13,295 nucleotides of DNA from CAZSGN01 sp964606415. GTDB lineage: Bacteria; Bacteroidota; Bacteroidia; Bacteroidales; JBBRXJ01. The DNA is taken from contig CAZSGN010000056.1 in the NCBI GenBank assembly GCA_964606415.1, forward strand, positions 1-13,295, in the 5' to 3' direction. The translations under genes were made by a program, and so were the position numbers. Positions 7,641-13,295 of this stretch are shown piece after piece (position 1 is the stretch's first letter; the number at the start of each line of letters is the position of its first letter). The notes under the pieces are model-generated. The model did no database searches, was not told the origin of the DNA, and worked only from the letters and a program-made list of their open reading frames with translations.

Positions 7641-8063
7641 ATGAGCACAGATAAAATTGAACATCAAGGAATTGTGAAGCAGGTAAAAGGTCAGGATGTA
7701 ATCATTGGATTTACACAACCAACTTCTTGCGCTTCTTGCTATGCCAAAGGTTATTGTTCTGCCTCCGAAATGCAAGAAAAAAACATGCACATCAATGCAG
7801 GAGACACCAGCTATGCTGAAGGCGAGCAAGTAACCATCAGTATCCACCGGGTTATGGGTCTTCAGGCCGTTGCACTCAGTTATATACTGCCTGCATTCCT
7901 ATTCCTTACAAGCCTTATTATCAGCTCTTTATTTATCAAAGAATTATTTGCAGGACTGTTATCGCTGGGAATACTTGTTCTTTATTTTACATTATTATAT
8001 TTGCAACGAGATAATATTGACAAACGCTTCTCTTTTCACATTCAAAAGTCTAATAATCAATGA
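7641..8063 (+). CDS. rseC: RseC-family membrane protein (SoxR-reducing system type)
   Basis: A 140-residue inner-membrane protein of the RseC family. The N-terminal soluble part carries Cys30-x2-Cys33-x5-Cys39 (SCASCYAKGYC), the same cysteine spacing as in E. coli RseC. Two membrane segments follow (about 73-99 and 102-121), then a basic tail. In E. coli, RseC is linked to the SigE stress response and, with the Rnf-like Rsx complex, to keeping SoxR reduced. Here it leads the rnf operon, and its stop overlaps the rnfB start in an ATGA (8060-8063), so translation is coupled. That placement argues for a job in Rnf function or assembly rather than in a SoxR response, though no soxR is visible in the window either way. 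The ATG at 7641 has no Shine-Dalgarno; an upstream ATG at 7619 is out of frame. Confidence 0.9.
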   Translation: MSTDKIEHQGIVKQVKGQDVIIGFTQPTSCASCYAKGYCSASEMQEKNMHINAGDTSYAEGEQVTISIHRVMGLQAVALSYILPAFLFLTSLIISSLFIKELFAGLLSLGILVLYFTLLYLQRDNIDKRFSFHIQKSNNQ

Positions 8064-8926
8064 GTCCAACAATTTTATACACGATAATATTATTAAGTAG
8101 CACAGGAATTGTTGCTGCCCTTATTCTATATTTCGTAGCCCGAAAATTCAGAGTATACGAAGACCCCAAGATTGATATGGTTGAATCAGTGTTGCCTGGA
8201 GCAAATTGCGGAGGATGTGGATATACAGGATGCCGGGCTTTTGCAGAAGCAATCGTTAACAAAGATGACCTGGACGGCTTTTACTGCCCTGTTGGAGGCA
8301 ATGACTGCATAAAACATATCGCCGAGATCCTGGGAAAAGAATCCGTTGAAACCATCCCTCAGGTTGCTGTTGTCCGGTGCAATGGCATCCCGGAACACCG
8401 TCCTCAAATCAGCAAATATGATGGAACGAACAATTGTCAAATAGCTCATAACCTTTACATCGGAGAAAGCGGCTGCCCGAATGGATGCCTGGGCCTTGGC
8501 GACTGCGTCGATTCCTGCAATTTTGACGCCATACACATGAATCCGCAAACCAATCTCCCCGAGGTGATTGATGACAAATGTACAGCCTGTGGCGCATGCA
8601 TCAGTGCTTGTCCGAGAAATATTATTGAACTCAGAAATAAAGCGAAAAAAGACCGAAAAATATATGTTTCATGTGTTAACACAGACAAAGGCGCCATTGC
8701 CAGGAAAAATTGCCAAGTAGCCTGTATTGGCTGCGGCAAATGCGTTAAAGTATGTCCTTATGACGCCATCACCCTTGAAAACAACCTGGCATATATTGAC
8801 TACGAAAAATGCAAACTATGCCGGAAATGCGTAAATGAATGTCCAACAAGTGCTATTCTGGAGATCAATTTTCCTCCACCACGTACATCAAAAGAAAAAA
8901 AGAAAGAAACAACGACACAAGAATAA
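8060..8926 (+). CDS. rnfB: Rnf complex subunit RnfB, long multi-cluster ferredoxin type
   Basis: RnfB is the subunit that exchanges electrons with ferredoxin. A single membrane anchor (about 4-27) is followed by an N-terminal Fe-S domain with Cys50-x2-Cys53-x4-Cys58 and Cys76 (CGGCGYTGC). Then come four ferredoxin-like motifs: Cys139/143/149/153 (irregular, C-x3-C-x5-C-x3-C), Cys174/177/180/184, Cys222/225/228/232 and Cys251/254/257/261, the last three regular C-x2-C-x2-C-x3-C-P. This gives about five [4Fe-4S] sites. Extra cysteines at 83, 107, 126, 205 and 218 could support a further one. At 288 residues it is much longer than the roughly 190-residue E. coli RsxB and resembles the long RnfB of anaerobes. 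The C-terminal tail is Lys/Glu-rich. It overlaps rseC by 4 nt and precedes rnfC by 9 nt. Confidence 0.96.
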   Translation: MSPTILYTIILLSSTGIVAALILYFVARKFRVYEDPKIDMVESVLPGANCGGCGYTGCRAFAEAIVNKDDLDGFYCPVGGNDCIKHIAEILGKESVETIPQVAVVRCNGIPEHRPQISKYDGTNNCQIAHNLYIGESGCPNGCLGLGDCVDSCNFDAIHMNPQTNLPEVIDDKCTACGACISACPRNIIELRNKAKKDRKIYVSCVNTDKGAIARKNCQVACIGCGKCVKVCPYDAITLENNLAYIDYEKCKLCRKCVNECPTSAILEINFPPPRTSKEKKKETTTQE

Positions 8927-8935
8927 AACCCAGTC

Positions 8936-10270
8936 ATGCTTAAAACATTTAAAAATGGAGGTATTCACCCTCCCGAACATAAACTTTCAGCAAATGCCAT
9001 TATCGAGCGGATAGACATTCCTGAGCAGGTAAAAGTACCGTTATCCCAACATCTTGGCGCACCTTCAGAAGCCATTGTAAAAAAAGGAGATCAAGTAAAA
9101 ACAGGCCAACTAATTGCCCAGAGTAAAGGATTTGTTTCTGCCAATATCCACTCACCTGTTACAGGAAAAGTTGAAAAGATAGACCAGGTCATTGACAGCA
9201 GTGGCTACAGAAAACCTGCTATAATAATCAAGACCGAAGAAAAAGAAGAATGGGAAGAAGGCATCATTACCGACCAACAACTAAATACCAATATTGAAGC
9301 CTCTGCTGAAGAAATTATTCAGAAAGTAAATAAAGCAGGCATTGTCGGCCTTGGCGGAGCGACATTCCCTTCTCATGTAAAACTATCCACTCCTCCCGAC
9401 AAAAAAACAGAAATACTGATCATCAACGGGGTAGAATGCGAGCCATACTTAACCGCAGACCATCGCGTAATGCTTGAAAAAACGGGAGAACTACTAACGG
9501 GCATTGAAATAGCCAAAAAAGCCCTGGGTGTTGATAAAGCAATCATTGGCATTGAAAATAATAAACCAGATGCCATTGCGCATCTGCAAAAACATACCCA
9601 TGACCATCCAGGCATCGACATTGTCTCATTAAAAGTAAAATATCCGCAAGGAGGTGAAAAGCAACTAATTAAAGCCATCATTGGTGGAGAAGTTCCTCCG
9701 GGAGGGTTACCTCTTGATGTAGGAGCAGTTGTTTTTAATGTTGGAACAGCAATAGCTATTTATGAAGCTGTGCAAAAAAACAAACCCCTTATAGAGCGAG
9801 TTGTCACCATTACCGGTAAATCATTAAAAAAACCGTCAAACTTTCTTGTAAGAATCGGCACCCCAATTCAGGATCTTATAGATGCTGCAGGGGGACTGCC
9901 TTCAGACACCGGAAAAATTATCAATGGCGGGCCCATGATGGGTAAAGCAGTACTAAATACTGACATACCGGTCGTGAAAGGCAGCTCAGGCATCCTCCTG
10001 ATGCCAGAAAAAGAAGCCGGTCGTCCTGCCTCAACGGTGTGCATAAGATGTTCCAGGTGCTTAAATGTATGTCCAATGAATCTGGAACCATACCTTTTAA
10101 TCAAGCTAGCTGAAAACAATAAATGTGAAGAGCTGGAAGCCAATCACACAATGGACTGTGTCGAATGCGGATCATGCAGCTATACCTGCCCGGCAAATTT
10201 ACCCCTGCTTGACTTTATTCGTTTCGGCAAATCACAGGTTGTTCAACTGAAAAAATCAAGAAAAGAATAA
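8936..10270 (+). CDS. rnfC: Rnf complex subunit RnfC (NADH/FMN-binding, two Fe-S clusters)
   Basis: RnfC is the peripheral subunit where NAD+ is reduced or NADH oxidised; it is related to the NADH-binding subunit of complex I. The 444 residues show an N-terminal region beginning GGIHPPEHK, a lipoyl-like barrel (about 30-85, with SPVTGKVEKI), the nucleotide/flavin-binding segments GLGGATFPSHVKL (138-150) and INGVECEPYLTADHR (163-177), and YPQGGEKQLI (236-245). Two [4Fe-4S] motifs close it: Cys369/372/375/379 and Cys408/411/414/418 (CVECGSCSYTCP). There is no membrane segment. The short C-terminus ends soon after the second cluster, so the long repeat-rich C-terminal extension of some proteobacterial RnfC proteins is absent. 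Its stop shares one base with the rnfD start (TAATG), implying coupled translation. Confidence 0.97.
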   Translation: MLKTFKNGGIHPPEHKLSANAIIERIDIPEQVKVPLSQHLGAPSEAIVKKGDQVKTGQLIAQSKGFVSANIHSPVTGKVEKIDQVIDSSGYRKPAIIIKTEEKEEWEEGIITDQQLNTNIEASAEEIIQKVNKAGIVGLGGATFPSHVKLSTPPDKKTEILIINGVECEPYLTADHRVMLEKTGELLTGIEIAKKALGVDKAIIGIENNKPDAIAHLQKHTHDHPGIDIVSLKVKYPQGGEKQLIKAIIGGEVPPGGLPLDVGAVVFNVGTAIAIYEAVQKNKPLIERVVTITGKSLKKPSNFLVRIGTPIQDLIDAAGGLPSDTGKIINGGPMMGKAVLNTDIPVVKGSSGILLMPEKEAGRPASTVCIRCSRCLNVCPMNLEPYLLIKLAENNKCEELEANHTMDCVECGSCSYTCPANLPLLDFIRFGKSQVVQLKKSRKE

Positions 10271-11262
10271 TGAATCAATTACTCGTTGTATCCCCGTCTC
10301 CCCATGTTCACGATAAAACGAACACGCCCAAACTAATGTATGGTGTTGTTCTTGCTCTGTTGCCGGCATTAGCGGTATCTTTCTACTATTTTGGTATTGG
10401 AGCCATTATTGTTACCAGTACAGCCATCATTTCATGCCTCTTCTTTGAATGGATTATTCAAAAATATTTATTAAAAGAGGAAGTAAAAATTAAAGATGGC
10501 TCAGCAATCGTCACGGGGCTTTTGTTGTCATTTTGCCTTCCGGCCAATCTACCTCTATGGATCATAATACTTGGAAGCCTAGTAGCCATTGGAGTCGGAA
10601 AAATGTCATTTGGCGGGCTGGGGCAAAACCCTTTCAACCCTGCATTAGTAGGCCGTGTCTTTCTATTTATCTCATATCCTGTCCAGATGACCAGTTGGCC
10701 AAAGCCATTGGTGTCCCGTGGAGCTTATCTGGATGCCAATACAGGAGCCACACCGTTAGGAATGCTTAAAGAAGAACTAAGTAATGGACAAACCGTTCAG
10801 CAAGTTATGCATAACGCCCCCTCAAAATGGGATATGCTAATGGGACATATAGGTGGCTCTATGGGTGAAGTTGCAGCCTTTGCCCTTTTAATAGGTTTAG
10901 GTTATATGCTTATCCGGCGTATTATTTCGTGGCATATTCCTGTAAGCATTTTACTAAGTGTTGCTTTATTTACAGGAATACTTCATTTAGCAGACCCGCA
11001 GCAATTTGCCGACCCTGCTTTTCATCTCTTAAGCGGAGGATTAATGTTAGGTGCTATCTTTATGGCAACGGATTATGTGACCTCCCCCATGACGCACAAA
11101 GGCATGCTTATATACGGTATCGGAATAGGAGTGATCACAGTTATTATCCGTGTTTTCGGCTCATATCCGGAAGGTGTACAATTTGCTATATTGATCATGA
11201 ATGCCTTTGTACCTTTACTTAATCGTATTAAACCAAAACGTTTCGGGACCAATAACAAATAA
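10270..11262 (+). CDS. rnfD: Rnf complex membrane subunit RnfD (covalent FMN)
   Basis: An integral membrane subunit of Rnf, homologous to NqrB. About ten hydrophobic segments can be seen across 330 residues (roughly 24-40, 43-64, 78-92, 95-112, 125-140, 198-216, 223-240, 250-268, 280-297 and 303-318). The motif D155-A-N-T-G-A-T161 fits the flavinylation pattern Dxx(S/T)GA(T/S), so Thr161 is the expected attachment site for FMN, added by an ApbE-type transferase that is not in this window. Other conserved stretches are GLGQNPFNPALVGR (116-129) and MATDYVTSPMT (265-275). RnfD and RnfG relay electrons on the far side of the membrane during ion pumping. The start overlaps the rnfC stop by one base and rnfG begins 11 nt after the stop. 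Confidence 0.96.
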   Translation: MNQLLVVSPSPHVHDKTNTPKLMYGVVLALLPALAVSFYYFGIGAIIVTSTAIISCLFFEWIIQKYLLKEEVKIKDGSAIVTGLLLSFCLPANLPLWIIILGSLVAIGVGKMSFGGLGQNPFNPALVGRVFLFISYPVQMTSWPKPLVSRGAYLDANTGATPLGMLKEELSNGQTVQQVMHNAPSKWDMLMGHIGGSMGEVAAFALLIGLGYMLIRRIISWHIPVSILLSVALFTGILHLADPQQFADPAFHLLSGGLMLGAIFMATDYVTSPMTHKGMLIYGIGIGVITVIIRVFGSYPEGVQFAILIMNAFVPLLNRIKPKRFGTNNK

Positions 11263-11273
11263 AATAAGCACTC

Positions 11274-11852
11274 ATGGCCAAAAAAGAATCCAGCTTTTTC
11301 AATATGGTATTAACACTGTTTTTAGTGACTTTCGTTGCCTCAACAGCGTTAGGTTATGTGTATCAATTCACGAAAGAACCTATTGCCGAGGCTAAACTAA
11401 ACCAAAAAGTAACCGCTATTAAAGATGTCGTGCCCGAATTTGACAACAACCCCTTTCAAGAACAATTTAAGATACCAGGTAAATCAGATTCCCTTATCAT
11501 ATTCCCAGCAAAAAAAGAAGACAGCATAACCGGCTTTGCAATTGAAACATATACCAATAAAGGATTTAGCGGAGAAATAAAGTTAATGGTCGGTTTCAAA
11601 CCTGACGGAACCATTCATGGTATTTCTGTTCTTGAACACCAGGAGACACCAGGCTTAGGGGATAAAATTGAATCTTCTAAAAGTGATTTTAGCGCACAAT
11701 TTATTGGAGAAGACCCGGATCAGTTTAAACTAGACGTCCGAAAAGATGGTGGTGAGGTGGATGCCATTACTGCTTCGACCATTAGCTCCCGGGCCTTTTG
11801 CGATGCGGTAGAAAGAGCATATCAGGCATATAAGCAAGTCAGGAATAAATAA
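11274..11852 (+). CDS. rnfG: Rnf complex subunit RnfG (FMN-binding, periplasmic domain)
   Basis: A 192-residue subunit related to NqrC. One N-terminal membrane anchor (about 11-30) is followed by a periplasmic FMN-binding domain. Conserved features are ETPGLGDKI (124-132) and D163-A-I-T-A-S-T169, the flavinylation motif, making Thr169 the probable covalent FMN site. Such modification needs ApbE, encoded elsewhere. The domain also shows the GFSGEIKLMVGF segment (97-108) typical of FMN-binding domains. It follows rnfD by 11 nt. After it comes a 65-nt spacer before rnfE, the largest gap inside the operon. Confidence 0.96.
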   Translation: MAKKESSFFNMVLTLFLVTFVASTALGYVYQFTKEPIAEAKLNQKVTAIKDVVPEFDNNPFQEQFKIPGKSDSLIIFPAKKEDSITGFAIETYTNKGFSGEIKLMVGFKPDGTIHGISVLEHQETPGLGDKIESSKSDFSAQFIGEDPDQFKLDVRKDGGEVDAITASTISSRAFCDAVERAYQAYKQVRNK

Positions 11853-11917
11853 AATCTGTAATAATAAAAAAACAACATAAAATATTATCATCAATTGTTT
11901 AACTTAAATATACCATA

Positions 11918-12505
11918 GTGAATCAACTTCAAAATTTTTCCAAAGGATTCATCAAGGAAAATGCCGTATTCACCCTTTTCCTGGGACTCTGCCCAACGCT
12001 GGCAGTAACAACATCTGCTATTAATGGGATAGGCATGGGATTAGCCACAACTTTTGTATTATTAATGTCAAATATTGTCGTCAGCATAATCAAAACAGGC
12101 ATTCCGGATAAAGTCAGGATTCCCTCTTTTATTGTGGTTATTGCCTCATTCGTAACCATTGTTCAATTAACCATGGAAGCCTACCTGCCAGATCTTCATA
12201 AAGCCCTGGGCTTATTTATACCTCTAATCGTTGTCAACTGTCTGGTTTTAGGCCGATCAGAAGCCTTTGCCTCCAAGAACAATGTGTTTTCTTCTGCTAT
12301 AGATGGACTTGGCATGGGATTAGGGTTTACATTTGCCTTATTTTTATTAGGAGGGATTCGCGAATTACTTGGCAGTGGTGCTGTTTTCGGGGAAAAATTC
12401 ATTGAAGGCGATGGCATCCTAATCTTTGTCCTTTCTCCCGGTGCTTTTATTGCACTTGGTTACCTCATCCTTTTGATGAATAAACTCAAGAAAAAACTAT
12501 ATTAA
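11918..12505 (+). CDS. rnfE: Rnf complex membrane subunit RnfE, GTG start
   Basis: A 195-residue integral membrane subunit, homologous to NqrD, with about six membrane segments. Together with RnfA it forms a pseudo-symmetric core; structures of Rnf and Nqr show an Fe-S cluster held between the two by conserved cysteines. The matching residues here are Cys25 (LGLCPTLAV) and Cys108 (VVNCLVLGRSEAFA). The start is GTG: the frame closes upstream at a TAA (11900-11902), no ATG lies between that stop and the GTG, and the first downstream Met in frame lies inside conserved sequence (GIGMG). The segment after the GTG (NQLQNFSKGFIKENAVF) fits known RnfE N-termini. There is no Shine-Dalgarno. The neighbour rnfA begins 12 nt after the stop. 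Confidence 0.95.
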   Translation: MNQLQNFSKGFIKENAVFTLFLGLCPTLAVTTSAINGIGMGLATTFVLLMSNIVVSIIKTGIPDKVRIPSFIVVIASFVTIVQLTMEAYLPDLHKALGLFIPLIVVNCLVLGRSEAFASKNNVFSSAIDGLGMGLGFTFALFLLGGIRELLGSGAVFGEKFIEGDGILIFVLSPGAFIALGYLILLMNKLKKKLY

Positions 12506-12517
12506 ACAACAGTTGCT

Positions 12518-13090
12518 ATGGAATATATCCTGATTATTATTGGTGCCATTTTTGTTAATAACATTGTCCTTGCTCAGTTTTTGGGCATTTGTCCTTTTAT
12601 TGGCGTATCAAATAAAGTAGATACCGCTATCGGGATGACAGGAGCTGTTGCCTTTGTCATGGTTATCGCAACAACTGTGACCTACCTGCTTCAACATTAC
12701 CTGCTTCTTCCGTTGGGAATTGGTTTCATGCAAACAATAACATATATACTGGTCATTGCTTCGTTGGTTCAAATGGTCGAGATCATGCTAAAAAAAGTCA
12801 GCCCGCCATTATACCAGGCATTGGGTATTTTTTTGCCCCTTATCACAACCAATTGTGCTGTTTTAGGTGTTGCAATTCTTGCTGTACAAAAAGAATTAAC
12901 CCTTTCCGAAAGCGTGGTTTTCTCATTTGCTCATGCGCTGGGTTTTGGCCTTGCACTTATTCTGTTCTCCGGTATCAGGCAACAGCTTGACATGATGAAT
13001 GTCCCGGAAGGCATCAAAGGTGTACCTATTGCATTTATTGTTGCAGGAATACTCGCAATGGCATTTATGGGATTTGCAGGTATCGTATAA
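12518..13090 (+). CDS. rnfA: Rnf complex membrane subunit RnfA
   Basis: A 190-residue integral membrane subunit, homologous to NqrE and distantly to RnfE, with about six membrane segments. The N-terminal half carries NNIVLAQFLGICPFIG with Cys25, and a second conserved cysteine lies in TTNCAVLGVA (Cys113). These are the partner ligands for the Fe-S cluster shared with RnfE. Length and motifs are normal. It is the last gene of the operon, so the order B-C-D-G-E-A differs from A-B-C-D-G-E of E. coli only by rotation. The first segments of RnfA and RnfE (LGICPFIG and LGLCPTLA) are visibly alike, as expected from their shared ancestry. No strong hairpin follows within the window. Confidence 0.97.
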   Translation: MEYILIIIGAIFVNNIVLAQFLGICPFIGVSNKVDTAIGMTGAVAFVMVIATTVTYLLQHYLLLPLGIGFMQTITYILVIASLVQMVEIMLKKVSPPLYQALGIFLPLITTNCAVLGVAILAVQKELTLSESVVFSFAHALGFGLALILFSGIRQQLDMMNVPEGIKGVPIAFIVAGILAMAFMGFAGIV

Positions 13091-13295
13091 TTTCAGAACT
13101 CCTGATCCGCATCAAAATATAATGTCGCATTTTTATGTCGGGAATACAATCAACTTATAAGGCAAAGTACATCAATTGCTGATTTTAATTACAAAAGTTT
13201 CACAATAACTTATAAAGCACGAATCATTAATACACAGGGTTAAGTCATTGATTTTTAGAATAGTTAAACTTTCATTTCTAAATTTTAAACATGTT
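13091..13295 (+). other. Non-coding 3' flank of the rnf operon
   Basis: AT-rich sequence without a clear gene or a convincing intrinsic terminator. A direct repeat AACTTATAA followed by A/G-GCA occurs at 13152 and 13207. An ATG at 13291 near the edge could begin the next gene, but only five bases are visible, which cannot support a call. Confidence 0.5.

Noticed and set aside
8186..8739. Minus-strand open frames of 94-120 codons opposite rnfB
   Set aside because: They are antisense to the Cys-motif region of rnfB; the lack of stops follows from its codon composition, and no recognisable domain is present.
13291..13295. ATG near the window edge as start of a further gene
   Set aside because: Only two bases follow the codon, so nothing supports a reading frame.

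Overview
This window looks like a chromosomal segment from an anaerobic or facultative member of the Bacteroidota, most likely Bacteroidales or a relative. Four things point there. The GroEL is of the type that ends in a Gly/Met-rich tail. A DUF5063 gene sits beside a DEDDy exonuclease gene and an RlmI-type methyltransferase gene. Start codons are preceded by A-rich sequence rather than Shine-Dalgarno motifs. Promoter-like sites of the Bacteroidota form (TTTG, about 19-21 nt, TAnnTTTG) can be found. Every gene that can be called lies on the + strand. No mobile element, tRNA, rRNA or CRISPR array was seen.

Layout. (1) 2-1603 holds groEL, lacking about its first 16 codons, and ends in a strong intrinsic terminator at 1629-1662. 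(2) 1701-4087 is a tightly packed three-gene unit: a DUF5063 protein of unknown function, an RNase D-like 3'-5' exonuclease and an RlmI-like 23S rRNA m5C methyltransferase. (3) 4179-6296 is recG, with its own good promoter candidate at 4120-4150, followed at 6356-7186 by an exported DUF3108 protein. (4) 7187-7640 is a 454-nt gap with no convincing gene. It holds a small GC-rich hairpin and a promoter candidate overlapped by an inverted repeat. (5) 7641-13090 is a complete Rnf operon in the order rseC-rnfB-rnfC-rnfD-rnfG-rnfE-rnfA. (6) 13091-13295 is non-coding, with no clear terminator.

How the genes work together. RnfABCDEG forms a membrane complex that couples electron transfer between reduced ferredoxin and NAD+ to Na+ or H+ movement. 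The sequence shows the expected parts: Cys motifs for many Fe-S clusters in RnfB, two ferredoxin motifs in RnfC, covalent-FMN motifs in RnfD and RnfG, and paired membrane cysteines in RnfA and RnfE. RseC, a small membrane protein with a Cys motif, is translationally coupled to rnfB and probably serves the complex. The upstream genes are housekeeping functions: protein folding, RNA processing or modification, and replication-fork repair.

No clearly new system was found. The points most worth a second look are the Rnf control region, the RseC-Rnf coupling, the long RnfB, the gap before rnfE, and the unexplained DUF5063-exonuclease-methyltransferase cluster.
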